Shown: piece by piece, positions 5,891-13,251 of the stretch
How positions within the stretch are numbered: position 1 is the stretch's first letter
Layout: every line of letters starts with the position of its first letter
Assembly: GCA_964446595.1 (NCBI GenBank)
Contig: CAYUPY010000018.1
Coordinates: forward strand, 1 to 19,671
Direction: 5' to 3'
Length of the DNA: 19,671 nt
Source of the DNA: CAYUPY01 sp964446595
GTDB lineage: Bacteria > Patescibacteriota > Dojkabacteria > J137 > JAEUSD01
Translations under genes and position numbers: made by a program
Notes under the pieces: model-generated
Seen by the model: the letters and a program-made list of their open reading frames with translations, nothing else
What the model was told of the DNA's origin: nothing
Databases searched by the model: none

Positions 5891-7686
5891 GAATCTACAA
5901 AGAATCTTATCAGATTTAGGTCAATTTCGCGATTTACTAGGGTCATATCGCCTGGTTCTAGGCGGCGGCTAATAGCTAATATTGCTTGCTCAGTAGACTT
6001 TACAAACATAACGTCAAAGTCTTTAGGGTTCCTGAGTGATTTAGCCGCAGCTGCCAATTCTTCATCAAATGTTACCAAAATTTGCACATGCTCTGCTATA
6101 AGTTTAGCCAGTCGCACATATACATCTTTTTTATATTGCCCCAAACGTGGCAGTCCTGCCGTAACTAAATATTTATCCCACAATGCAATAGACGACATGT
6201 ATTCCAGGTCGTGCTTAAGCCTTGTGATGTTCGTAGCTTCGTCGCTGCGCAAGAAAGTGCTTTCAGAAATTGTAGGGTAGAGTGATAGGCCAAATGCCTG
6301 TCTTTTTAAATAATAAAAACTTTGGTTAATTTTTTGATAGTCTAAACCAAGTTCTACGGCGATTGCTAATGTTGTTGCAACTGGGATCATAAGAGCATCA
6401 CTGCGGATATCGGTAATATGAGGTAATGTGACACTATGCTTATGACTCTGCGTAGCAATTTCGAGAGTGCTTTCCTTTTTATTCTTATTGTGGCTGTGTC
6501 CGTGAACATAGTACCGATCAATTTCTAAATTATGGTCACGTAAGTTATTATAAGCTTGTTTGGTGGTGTGGATGTAGATTTCCTTCAAATCCACTTGTCC
6601 CGCCAGTTCTTGCAAATCGTGGTCTTCAATGTTTAAGATGACTGTTCCTCCTGGTTTGGTAGCCTCTAGCAAGTCTCTTTTATGTCGCAATAGTTGAGTA
6701 TAGCTACCGTAATAAACAGCGCTAGACTCATCAATACCTGTCAGGATTAGGTAATCCGGCGCGATTGCTGACGCAATCGCGCCGGCACCTGTAGAGAAAG
6801 CGTCATTTAATTCGACGATTATCACATCTATATTTCCTCTGCCCCAGGACATTACAAAGGAGTGTAGTTCTTCAATAGAATCAATAGCTTTTCTTGTAGA
6901 GACAATGTTGAGTTCTTTACCTAGCACTTGCGCTAGTAAGTTGGTGATTGTGCGGGTGTAGTGATCACCTGCCACAATAATTTTTTTAGTTTGAGCATTG
7001 TGCTTAAGTAGGGATCGAGCTTGATAGTAGCGAATTAGTAGTTGTAGCTTATTCAAAGGCCAAGCTAGACTGTTGGCAACTCCAAACATAAGGCTGCTAG
7101 ACAAGTCCCACACTCCGGCGAGCAGGCTCGAGAAAACTAAAAACAGGTAAGCACTAGCAATGTTGTTCAAATTCAAATTACCCAATAAAGTGAAACTCGC
7201 TCTTTCAATTGATAAAGCAGTAGAGGTCTCCGAAAGTAATTCGTTTTGAAACTGACGTATCTCTGGTGAAAAAGCATAGCTGAAGATTGCTGTCACACAA
7301 ATAGTGAGTAATGCTAAATAGATAAATAGTTTTAGGTAGGAACGATTATTTAATGAAAAGTTAGGTATGCGCTTTGTTAACGCTTTTTGGGCAATAAATA
7401 AGGCGTTATTAAACCAAAGCGCAACCAGAATAGCAATCCCTAAATAACTAATTAGGTTGCCTAAAGAAAACAGTGCGGTGCTCACGAATAAGAGCCCGAT
7501 AATTTTCACAGTGGTTTTAAACATGCTCCTGTGCTCAGGGCTGTAATCCCAAATAAGAATTTTTCTAATGTTGCGCCAGGAGTATTGGTTTAGCTGCCAA
7601 ATATGGGCTGCCCACCATCCCTGATAAAGCAATACTATTAAAGGCGAAACCCAAAATGTAATCAACGTAATTAGTGCAAACAACAT
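5887..7686 (-). CDS. Membrane Mur-ligase-like protein with a degenerate ATP site (pseudo-MurF)
   Basis: A 599-residue protein from ATG 7684-7686. The N-terminal third carries about five hydrophobic segments (about 1-20, 60-75, 78-98, 117-138, 178-200). The rest follows the MurF layout: a central domain with IDVIIVELN, APDYLILTGIDES, YGSYTQLLRHKRDLLEATK, GGTVILNIEDHDL, and a C-terminal domain ending LEPGDMTLVNRE. The P-loop position, normally G-x-x-G-K-T/S-T, reads VAGDHYTRTI (238-247), so the catalytic Lys and glycines are missing. ATP-driven ligation is therefore unlikely; a scaffold or sensor that binds a wall precursor is a fair guess. The upstream in-frame extension to 7875 is rejected because TATCAT sits 5 nt before the chosen ATG and the extension overlaps the divergent gene. 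It heads the five-gene operon. Confidence 0.75.
   Translation of the reverse strand: MLFALITLITFWVSPLIVLLYQGWWAAHIWQLNQYSWRNIRKILIWDYSPEHRSMFKTTVKIIGLLFVSTALFSLGNLISYLGIAILVALWFNNALFIAQKALTKRIPNFSLNNRSYLKLFIYLALLTICVTAIFSYAFSPEIRQFQNELLSETSTALSIERASFTLLGNLNLNNIASAYLFLVFSSLLAGVWDLSSSLMFGVANSLAWPLNKLQLLIRYYQARSLLKHNAQTKKIIVAGDHYTRTITNLLAQVLGKELNIVSTRKAIDSIEELHSFVMSWGRGNIDVIIVELNDAFSTGAGAIASAIAPDYLILTGIDESSAVYYGSYTQLLRHKRDLLEATKPGGTVILNIEDHDLQELAGQVDLKEIYIHTTKQAYNNLRDHNLEIDRYYVHGHSHNKNKKESTLEIATQSHKHSVTLPHITDIRSDALMIPVATTLAIAVELGLDYQKINQSFYYLKRQAFGLSLYPTISESTFLRSDEATNITRLKHDLEYMSSIALWDKYLVTAGLPRLGQYKKDVYVRLAKLIAEHVQILVTFDEELAAAAKSLRNPKDFDVMFVKSTEQAILAISRRLEPGDMTLVNREIDLNLIRFFVDS
6756..6785. repeat. 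Perfect 13+13 inverted repeat inside the Mur-like gene
   Basis: Arms CCGGCGCGATTGC (6756-6768) and its reverse complement (6773-6785) with a 4-nt loop. Encodes GAIASAIAP in the Mur-like frame. No T-run follows on either strand. Confidence 0.85.
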
Positions 7687-7691
7687 ATTTA

Positions 7692-7720
7692 ATGATACAC
7701 GGTTTGCGTTTTGATCTAAA
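7692..7720 (-). promoter_or_regulatory. Promoter of the Mur-like/toxin-antitoxin/GH18 operon, leaderless geometry
   Basis: On the minus strand TTTAGA (7715-7720), a 17-nt spacer and TATCAT (7692-7697) are followed by five bases and the ATG at 7686. It overlaps the divergent promoter of the DUF948-like gene, so the two may compete for polymerase. Confidence 0.5.
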
Positions 7721-7733
7721 TAAGATCTATACT
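7704..7733 (+). promoter_or_regulatory. Promoter of the DUF948-like gene, leaderless geometry
   Basis: TTGCGT (7704-7709), an 18-nt spacer, TATACT (7728-7733), then GAAAT and ATG at 7739. Confidence 0.5.
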
Positions 7734-7738
7734 GAAAT

Positions 7739-8071
7739 ATGATAAGTGTAGATGACATAGTCAAATTAATACTAGTAATTTCTGTTTCATTCAGCTTAGT
7801 AGTTATTGCCTGGCAACTAGCAAGGCTAATTGGTGCTGCTACTGGGTTGGTAAGAGAAATCGAAGAAACTGCCAAAAATGTATCTGAAGGCTCTGATATG
7901 GTACTGGACGACTATCGCAAACTTAGAGGGGTAGTGGATATGGTGACAGGCCTTTTTAACAATGTGGCACAGATAAAATCGCTTTTAGAGAACTTTACTT
8001 CCTTGTTCGGTAAGGAGGAAAAAAAGGTGGAGTTAGAGTCAAAGTTAGAAGAGAAGCGACAGAAGGGTTGA
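7739..8071 (+). CDS. DUF948-like membrane-anchored coiled-coil protein
   Basis: The 110-residue protein has one hydrophobic helix (about 7-30) right at the N-terminus. A helical heptad-like segment (LVREIEETAKNVSEGSDMVL) comes next, and the tail is charged, LFGKEEKKVELESKLEEKRQKG. This layout matches DUF948/YtxH-like small envelope proteins of unknown function. TATACT ends 5 nt before ATG 7739, supporting the start. The stop TGA (8069-8071) lies inside the -35 element of the rpsO promoter. It is divergent from the Mur-like operon, 52 bp away. Confidence 0.72.
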   Translation: MISVDDIVKLILVISVSFSLVVIAWQLARLIGAATGLVREIEETAKNVSEGSDMVLDDYRKLRGVVDMVTGLFNNVAQIKSLLENFTSLFGKEEKKVELESKLEEKRQKG

Positions 8072-8096
8072 AAACTATTACACTATAAGCTATAAT
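8068..8096 (+). promoter_or_regulatory. rpsO promoter
   Basis: TTGAAA (8068-8073), an exact 17-nt spacer and TATAAT (8091-8096). This is the best sigma-70-type promoter in the window. It predicts a start near 8103 and a leader of about 17 nt that holds the AAATTTTTTGGACTT element also seen before ftsZ. Confidence 0.8.
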
Positions 8097-8119
8097 CACG
8101 TTATAAATTTTTTGGACTT

Positions 8120-8398
8120 ATGGCAAAGAAACAATCAGGAGTAAATAAAGGAAAAATTATTCAAAGTTTTCAGCAAAGTGATAAAGATACTGGTTCACCT
8201 AGAGTGCAAATCGCTCTTTTAACAGCCCGTATCAATAACTTAGCAAATCACTTAAAAACTCATCGTCAAGATAAACACTCTCGCGCTGGACTACTAAAAT
8301 TAGTAGGTACTCGTCGTCGTCTTATCAATTTTGTGGAATCTACTGAAGGTCAAGACGCTGTAACACAAGTAAAGCGGGATGTGGGAATGGCTGCTTAA
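8120..8398 (+). CDS. rpsO: 30S ribosomal protein S15
   Basis: A 92-residue protein. It carries the S15 signature DTGSPRVQIALLTARINNLANHL, the HRQDKHSRAGLLKLVGTRRRLINF segment that contacts the 16S rRNA three-way junction, and ordinary family length with a few extra C-terminal residues. It joins the 30S platform with S6/S18 and contacts h20-h22 and the 50S bridge B4. It is a single-gene unit: its own near-consensus promoter lies upstream, and a strong terminator follows at 8422-8449. It is not next to pnp, the common partner elsewhere. Confidence 0.97.
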   Translation: MAKKQSGVNKGKIIQSFQQSDKDTGSPRVQIALLTARINNLANHLKTHRQDKHSRAGLLKLVGTRRRLINFVESTEGQDAVTQVKRDVGMAA

Positions 8399-8421
8399 GC
8401 TGTTTTTTCAAGAGAATTTTC

Positions 8422-8449
8422 AAGGCTCCTAATTTATTAGGAGCCTTTT
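8422..8449 (+). terminator. Rho-independent terminator after rpsO
   Basis: Perfect 11-bp stem AAGGCTCCTAA / TTAGGAGCCTT with a TTTA loop (8433-8436), running into a short T-run. It sits 24 nt after the rpsO stop and about 12 nt before the ftsQ -10 hexamer. Confidence 0.85.
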
Positions 8450-8460
8450 AATGTTTGTAC

Positions 8461-8466
8461 TAAAAT
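8461..8466 (+). promoter_or_regulatory. -10 hexamer of ftsQ, leaderless geometry
   Basis: TAAAAT followed by AGAGC and ATG at 8472, just after the rpsO terminator. No Shine-Dalgarno fits. No clear -35 is visible because the terminator occupies that area. Confidence 0.5.
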
Positions 8467-8471
8467 AGAGC

Positions 8472-9764
8472 ATGCCTTTTGCCAAACTATTTAATCGATT
8501 TTTTAGACGAGATGACTCTAGGCGTAAGCATGGCCGTGCAGGTTATAAGCGTACGAATAATCGTCCATCTGCCAGTAATAACCGTCGACAACAAATTCCT
8601 AACCGTAAAAATAGCTTTGCTGCAGAAAGAGATAGGTTAAGGCGAAAAGAGAGACGTGATAAGCTTTTTACCCGTTTTAGAAGGCACTATAGAGTTGCCC
8701 TTGTTGTTGTCGGAATTTTGGTGACTATTGCCATTATTTTCGGTGCGGGTAGATTTATTGTACAAACGGGTTATTTTCGTTTAGACGAAATCTCGATTGC
8801 GGGCGTAGAACAATTAAATGTAGAAGAAATTAGTCAGTTTCTAGCTGAGTATAGGGAACGCAGTTTGTTATCTTTAAGTGCAGGCGAGGTAGAGAGCAGA
8901 CTGCAAGAAAATTTCACATATATTAAGGAAGCTTACGTGCGTAAAATTATCCCCAACAAGCTGGAAGTGGAAGTGGTGGAGCGTTTCCCAGCTTTTAGTT
9001 ACGTTAATATGGCAGGAGCATACTTAATTGATGAAGAAGGTGTAGTCATTAGGGTGCTGGACTACGAAGAGACTGCACCTTTGACCGAAGAGGAGTTAGC
9101 AATAATTGAAGGTTACGTTAATCCAAACTCTGAGAAAATTAAGGCGCGCTATATTGAGCAGTTGCCGGCAGAGGAGCAAGAGAAGATTCAGTTACAGGAG
9201 GCGAGAGAAGAGCGGCTTGCACGTGAAGCACAAAGGAGTGCCCAGAGTAGTTCGCTGTCAGCGAGTTCTACTTCTACTGACTCTGCTACGAGCACTGATA
9301 CTGCTGAAATAGAGGAAGAGGAGAAGTTTGTATGGGAGGAGGTACCACTTAAAAAGAAACAAGCAGTAATTGACGAGATGCGCAAAGAGTACTTAGTACG
9401 GGTTACCTCAAGACTGGAGCGATTTAATGGAAAAGTAAAAGAGTTAAATTTAAACCTCCTAAGGGTAGTAGAACTTGATGTTTATGCTTTTCAACAAGGA
9501 GAGGAATTTGACTCGGAGAGGTTTGACTTAATATCTACCGTGAGGCAGGAGTTAACTTTAGCTGGATATTCCCTGCACGAGATTAATTGGCGTACTCCTT
9601 TTAATATTCGTGCCCGGATTGCTTCGGGCACGGAGATAGTATTTACGCTCAGTAAGCCGCTTTCTAGACAGCTAAGTGAGCTCGCCGCGATCGAAAGGGT
9701 GCAAACGGTGAACCGGTTGCAAGAAGTTGACCTTCGCGGCGAGCTAATTGCGGTTAAAGACTAA
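8472..9764 (+). CDS. ftsQ: Cell-division protein FtsQ/DivIB with a large acidic and Ser/Thr insert
   Basis: Bitopic divisome protein of 430 residues. It has a long, very basic cytoplasmic tail (1-72), a transmembrane helix (about 74-95), a POTRA domain (about 102-172: YFRLDEISIAGVEQLNVEEI, then the typical YVRKIIPNKLEVEVVERFPA) and a beta domain beginning AYLIDEEGVVIR. That domain is interrupted by a charged then Ser/Thr-rich insert (about 200-290, including SSSLSASSTSTDSATSTDT) and resumes with LNLLRVVELDVYAF, GTEIVFTLSKPL and VDLRGELIAV. FtsQ links early Z-ring proteins to FtsB/FtsL and septal wall synthesis. The insert makes it about 150 residues longer than usual. It is separated from ftsA by the convergent thrS, unlike the classic ftsQAZ order, and overlaps thrS by 11 bp at the 3' end. 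Confidence 0.88.
   Translation: MPFAKLFNRFFRRDDSRRKHGRAGYKRTNNRPSASNNRRQQIPNRKNSFAAERDRLRRKERRDKLFTRFRRHYRVALVVVGILVTIAIIFGAGRFIVQTGYFRLDEISIAGVEQLNVEEISQFLAEYRERSLLSLSAGEVESRLQENFTYIKEAYVRKIIPNKLEVEVVERFPAFSYVNMAGAYLIDEEGVVIRVLDYEETAPLTEEELAIIEGYVNPNSEKIKARYIEQLPAEEQEKIQLQEAREERLAREAQRSAQSSSLSASSTSTDSATSTDTAEIEEEEKFVWEEVPLKKKQAVIDEMRKEYLVRVTSRLERFNGKVKELNLNLLRVVELDVYAFQQGEEFDSERFDLISTVRQELTLAGYSLHEINWRTPFNIRARIASGTEIVFTLSKPLSRQLSELAAIERVQTVNRLQEVDLRGELIAVKD
9609..9632. repeat. Inverted repeat in ftsQ
   Basis: Perfect 8-bp arms CGTGCCCG and CGGGCACG around an 8-nt loop, inside the ftsQ beta domain. Confidence 0.7.
9679..9745. repeat. Long-range 12+12 inverted repeat with a nested stem at the 3' end of ftsQ
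   Basis: Perfect arms AGCTCGCCGCGA (9679-9690) and TCGCGGCGAGCT (9734-9745) enclose a 43-nt loop. The loop itself contains a smaller stem (TGCAA / TTGCA around CGGTgaACCG). It lies just before the ftsQ/thrS convergent junction. It has no clean T-run, so it is not a standard terminator, though it could limit read-through between the two genes. Confidence 0.7.
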
Positions 9765-11568
9765 GTTCTAAGCTTATTTCGCGGTCGTATACTTTTTCTT
9801 GTAAAGCATTTATAAACTCAGTAGGGTCAACATCTTTTAATTCTTCACCACTTCTAAGCCGAATAGAAATTGTTTTGTCCTCTTCCTCTTGCTTACCTAT
9901 GATCACCATATAAGGGACTTTGTACTCTTGAGCTTTGCGGATTTTATTCTGCATTCTGTCGGAACTGTCATCAAGTTCCACGTGAAATCCAGCATGGTGT
10001 AATTGTGTACTAATTTGACTGGCGTAAGCGGCGTTGTCATCACTAATAGGGATTACACGTACCTGTTCTGGTGCCATCCAAACTGGGAATGCACCTCCAA
10101 AATGCTCAATAATAATACCTATAAAGCGTTCGGATCCAACAATAGCCCTATGAATCATCACAGGTTCCTTCTCCATTCCATCCTGATCAATATATTTGAG
10201 GCCAAAACGGTTAGGCATATTCATATCTATTTGGATAGTGGAGATTTGCCAGTCTCTTCCTAGGCTATCACGAGCACGGAAGTCCATCTTAGGTCCATAA
10301 ATAGCTGCCTCGCCGATTTTAATTTCATATTCGAAACCTAGCTCGTCAGCCATCTCCTTTAGCTTCTGCTCTGCGTCTTCCCAAACTTCATCGCTACCTA
10401 GGTATTTTTCTTTCTTCTCAGGATCGCGGAATGATAATTCGATAAAGTATTCTAAACCATAAGTTTTCAGGGCCTTAAAAATCACACCACTTACGTTTAC
10501 GAATTCTTCTTTTATTTGATCAGGACGTACAAAAGCATGCCCATCGTCTTGGGCAAAAACGCGAGTGCGAAGCATGCCGTGCATTTCTCCTGGGCGCTCA
10601 TCACGACCCAGGTTAGCCATGTCAGCAATTCGAACTGGTAAGTCCCGATAAGAACGCAGTTGTGAGGCATAAATTTGAGTGTGTTGGGGACAGTTCATGG
10701 GCTTAATGAACATTTCCTCTTCCGAGTATTGAGAGCTGACGCGCAACATATCATCCTTATACTTTTCATAGTGTCCGGAGATTTTAAATAGTTCAGCCCT
10801 GTTAAAGTTAGGGGTATGAACCTCATCATAGCCGATTTCCCGATTAAGCTCGCGACTGTAATTATAAACTGCATTGCGTAGCCTAGCGCCACGTGGTGTG
10901 TACATTGGGAGGCCAGCACCAACTAGGTCAGAAAATACAATTAAATCAAGTTCTTTTGCTAGCTTACGATGGTCATTCTGCTTTGCACGTTCTAGTTTCT
11001 CCAAATAATCTTCTAGTTTTTCTTTATTGTCGAAAGCTACACCGTAGATACGGGTAAGCATTTCGTTGTTTTCATCGCCACGCCAATAGGCCCCAGCAAT
11101 GCTGAGAAGCTTAAATGCCTTTATCTTTTTTGTGTAATTGACATGTGGTCCTTTACACAGGTCTACAAACTGATCACCAGTCCAATAAACGCTGATCTCT
11201 TTGTCTTTTTTTGAGAATTGTTCAATCCATTCCAACTTAAAAGGGTTGTCTTTGAACAATTCTCTCGCTTCCTTTACCGAAAGAACCTGCTTACGGAAGG
11301 GGAGGTTACGCTTAATAATCTCTTTCATCTTGTCCTCAATCTTTTCTAGGTCACTCTCGCTTACCTCTACGCCCCACTTGGCATCATTGGAGAAACGATC
11401 TTTATCAATGTGGGCTACGGCACGCACGACTTTATCTGGCCAAAGCTCAAGCACTGCTTGATTTAATACGTGTTCGGTACTATGCATAATCTTATATTGT
11501 TCAAGATCTGAGTCATTTTGGACCCAGTCAGGCAATATATTTTTGTATTGTTCTAATTCTGACGACAT
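9754..11568 (-). CDS. thrS: Threonyl-tRNA synthetase lacking the N-terminal TGS domain
   Basis: Class II synthetase that charges tRNA-Thr. The 604-residue protein starts almost directly at the N2 editing domain, with HSTEH (His29, His33) and DLCKGPH (Cys138, His142) as the metal-type motif. The catalytic domain has zinc ligands Cys293 (MNCPQH), His344 (QDDGH) and His473 (MIHRAI). Motif 2 is DERPGEMHGMLRTRVF and motif 3 is VGSERFIGIIIEHFGG. The C-terminal part (about 500-604) is the anticodon-binding domain (VRVIPISDDNAAYA). Most ThrS proteins are about 640 residues because of an N-terminal TGS domain, absent here. The transcript begins with a T-box leader that should respond to uncharged tRNA-Thr. 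Confidence 0.96.
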   Translation of the reverse strand: MSSELEQYKNILPDWVQNDSDLEQYKIMHSTEHVLNQAVLELWPDKVVRAVAHIDKDRFSNDAKWGVEVSESDLEKIEDKMKEIIKRNLPFRKQVLSVKEARELFKDNPFKLEWIEQFSKKDKEISVYWTGDQFVDLCKGPHVNYTKKIKAFKLLSIAGAYWRGDENNEMLTRIYGVAFDNKEKLEDYLEKLERAKQNDHRKLAKELDLIVFSDLVGAGLPMYTPRGARLRNAVYNYSRELNREIGYDEVHTPNFNRAELFKISGHYEKYKDDMLRVSSQYSEEEMFIKPMNCPQHTQIYASQLRSYRDLPVRIADMANLGRDERPGEMHGMLRTRVFAQDDGHAFVRPDQIKEEFVNVSGVIFKALKTYGLEYFIELSFRDPEKKEKYLGSDEVWEDAEQKLKEMADELGFEYEIKIGEAAIYGPKMDFRARDSLGRDWQISTIQIDMNMPNRFGLKYIDQDGMEKEPVMIHRAIVGSERFIGIIIEHFGGAFPVWMAPEQVRVIPISDDNAAYASQISTQLHHAGFHVELDDSSDRMQNKIRKAQEYKVPYMVIIGKQEEEDKTISIRLRSGEELKDVDPTEFINALQEKVYDREISLELSL

Positions 11569-11629
11569 TTTTGTTAATTAAAATTTAGTTAATATCTATT
11601 AAAATACTTTTTGTGCAAAACTAAGTGGC

Positions 11630-11674
11630 AAAAAAAGCCCTGTCACATAAGAAATTTCTGCTGTGACAGGGCTT
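11630..11674 (-). terminator. Terminator arm of the thrS T-box
   Basis: Perfect 13-bp stem: AAGCCCTGTCACA / TGTGACAGGGCTT with a 14-nt loop, followed on the minus strand by seven or more T residues. It lies about 60 nt before the thrS ATG, so it should abort transcription unless the antiterminator forms. Confidence 0.9.
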
Positions 11675-11802
11675 CTAGCTAACCTAAAAACGGTTCCACC
11701 TGAATTGGGTCTCTGGCAAATGCCTAAATTGTACGGTGTTGTTTGATTTGCGCCTCAAACTGGCGGTTGAGCAAATTTCAGATACTATTGCTCTCTCTTA
11801 AT
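11635..11802 (-). promoter_or_regulatory. T-box riboswitch in the thrS leader
   Basis: On the minus strand, the T-box antiterminator core AATTCAGGTGGAACCG occupies 11706-11691, matching the consensus AnnnAGGGUGGNACCG closely. It is followed by a strong intrinsic terminator (11674-11635), giving the mutually exclusive pair expected of a transcriptional T-box. Upstream, an ATTTGC / GCAAAT stem with inner TCAA / TTGA could be a short stem I. An AGTA-GAA run on its 5' side resembles the specifier-loop S-turn, and an ACC triplet at 11737-11735 on the 3' side is a candidate Thr specifier. The bulge TGGA would pair with tRNA NCCA. The core and terminator are firm; the specifier assignment is tentative. 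Confidence 0.85.
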
Positions 11803-11808
11803 GTGGCA

Positions 11809-11837
11809 ATTATACCTCAAATTTATTAATTACCCAA
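11809..11837 (-). promoter_or_regulatory. thrS promoter
   Basis: TATAAT on the minus strand (11814-11809) with a partial -35 TTGGGT 17 nt upstream. It predicts a start near 11802 and a leader of about 234 nt. The 336-bp gap between thrS and ftsA is filled by this promoter, the T-box leader and the ftsA promoter. Confidence 0.6.
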
Positions 11838-11870
11838 ACTTAGCTAATTTGCTATTATGATTTGTAATAA

Positions 11871-11899
11871 TTGATCAGGAATTGTAAACTCTATATAGA
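11871..11899 (+). promoter_or_regulatory. ftsA promoter, leaderless geometry
   Basis: TTGATC (11871-11876), a 17-nt spacer and TATAGA (11894-11899), then AATTT and ATG at 11905. An overlapping TATATA at 11892-11897 gives a slightly different register. No Shine-Dalgarno is present. Confidence 0.5.
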
Positions 11900-11904
11900 A
11901 ATTT

Positions 11905-13188
11905 ATGGCAAGTAAGATCATCGCCGGTATAGACATCGGCTCAAGTAAAGTATCAGCAGCAATCGCAGTGGTGGAAGGTGACGCTGATCCAAAAGTTATT
12001 GGAGAAGCTTCATACCCTTCAGAGGGCGTGAAGAAAGGTGAGATTACAGGTATTGATGATGCAATTAATGCAATTGCACAATCATTATCTGCTGCCGAAA
12101 GAATGGCAGGGCTTACAATTTCATCTGCCTATGTTTCCATAAATGGTAAACACGTTTTCTCCAACAATAATAAAGGAGTTGTGGCCACTACATCCGACAA
12201 TGAAATCAACGCCGATGATGTTTTCCGTGCTATGGACCAAGCAAAAACGGTAGCTATTCCTCCAGCTCGGGAAATTATTCACTTAATTCCTCGTGAGTTT
12301 ATTGTAGACACTACGGGCGGTATTAAAGATCCAATCGGTATGACTGGAAGCCGGTTAGAAGTTGATGCCCATATTATTTCAGCTACAGCAACAGCCTTAC
12401 ACAATCTTAGAAAGTGTATTCAGACTTTAGGTTTAAGAATTGATGGAGAAGTGTTTACAGGTTGGGCTTCTGCTCAGGCTGTGCTTACACCTACCGAACG
12501 TGAACTAGGAGTACTTTTGTTAGATATCGGTGGAGGCACTACCTCTATTACCACTTTTGATGAAGGTTCAGTTACTTACAGTACCTCCATACCTTTTGGT
12601 GGATCTAATGTGACTCGTGACTTGGCAGCAGGCCTAAGGCTTTCTTTAGAGGATGCAGAGAAAGTAAAAACTAACATTGATAAATTAAATAAAGTAAAAC
12701 CTGCTCCAAAAAAGAATGCCGACGAAGACGAGAAAGAAAAAAAAGAGCAGAGTGGTGATATTGTAGATGTGACAGAGCTAGAAATTGAAGGCATTAAGAC
12801 GATTTCTCGCAAGATGTTTGATAAAATTGTAGAGGCAAGGATGGAAGAAATATTTGAGTTAGTAAGAGACAATATCTCTCAAGCGGGTTATGACTTTAAA
12901 CTTCCTGCTGGAGTAATCTTAACAGGAGGCTCTGCGCAGCTACCAGGACTTACTAAACTAGCCAAAAAAGTATTTGGGGTGCCAGCTCGTATTGGACGTC
13001 CCCGGGGTGTAACAGGTCTTACTGATGGAATTGACTCCCCAAGCTATGCGGTAATGCATGGATTAATTCTAGAAGGAGTTAGTGAGGACGATTACAGTAG
13101 TTTACGTAACCGACCCTTAAAAAGTGAAGACGGTGGTAGTAATATTGTGGGTAGAATTACAGGCTTCTTTAAGAACCTTCTTCCGTAA
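11905..13188 (+). CDS. ftsA: Cell-division protein FtsA, with a charged insert
   Basis: Actin-fold ATPase that anchors FtsZ to the membrane. The 427-residue protein has the phosphate-1 loop GIDIGSSKVSAAI at the N-terminus, the 1C domain characteristic of FtsA (residues about 85-165, containing IHLIPREFIVD), phosphate-2 DIGGGTTSI (about 207-215) and adenosine motif VILTGGSAQLPGL. A C-terminal amphipathic helix (VGRITGFFKNLLP) serves as the membrane-targeting sequence. Between about 262 and 290 there is a Lys/Glu/Asp-rich low-complexity insert (PKKNADEDEKEKKEQSGD) that typical FtsA lacks. It is followed by ftsZ after 123 bp with a separate promoter, so the pair is not strictly one operon. Confidence 0.95.
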   Translation: MASKIIAGIDIGSSKVSAAIAVVEGDADPKVIGEASYPSEGVKKGEITGIDDAINAIAQSLSAAERMAGLTISSAYVSINGKHVFSNNNKGVVATTSDNEINADDVFRAMDQAKTVAIPPAREIIHLIPREFIVDTTGGIKDPIGMTGSRLEVDAHIISATATALHNLRKCIQTLGLRIDGEVFTGWASAQAVLTPTERELGVLLLDIGGGTTSITTFDEGSVTYSTSIPFGGSNVTRDLAAGLRLSLEDAEKVKTNIDKLNKVKPAPKKNADEDEKEKKEQSGDIVDVTELEIEGIKTISRKMFDKIVEARMEEIFELVRDNISQAGYDFKLPAGVILTGGSAQLPGLTKLAKKVFGVPARIGRPRGVTGLTDGIDSPSYAVMHGLILEGVSEDDYSSLRNRPLKSEDGGSNIVGRITGFFKNLLP

Positions 13189-13251
13189 TCCTAATCGCCG
13201 ATTTGGGTAGAATTTGTGTACGGTGTGTAGAGTATCCTTCAACAATCACAC

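Noticed and set aside
7687..7875. Longer N-terminus for the Mur-like gene (start at 7875)
   Set aside because: The extension is antisense to the start of the DUF948-like gene, has no family similarity, and a promoter with 5-nt spacing precedes the ATG at 7686.
9754..11568. Open frames on the opposite strand of thrS (for example 10003-10263 and 11201-11461)
   Set aside because: They lie fully inside a conserved gene, have no recognisable motifs and no upstream signals.
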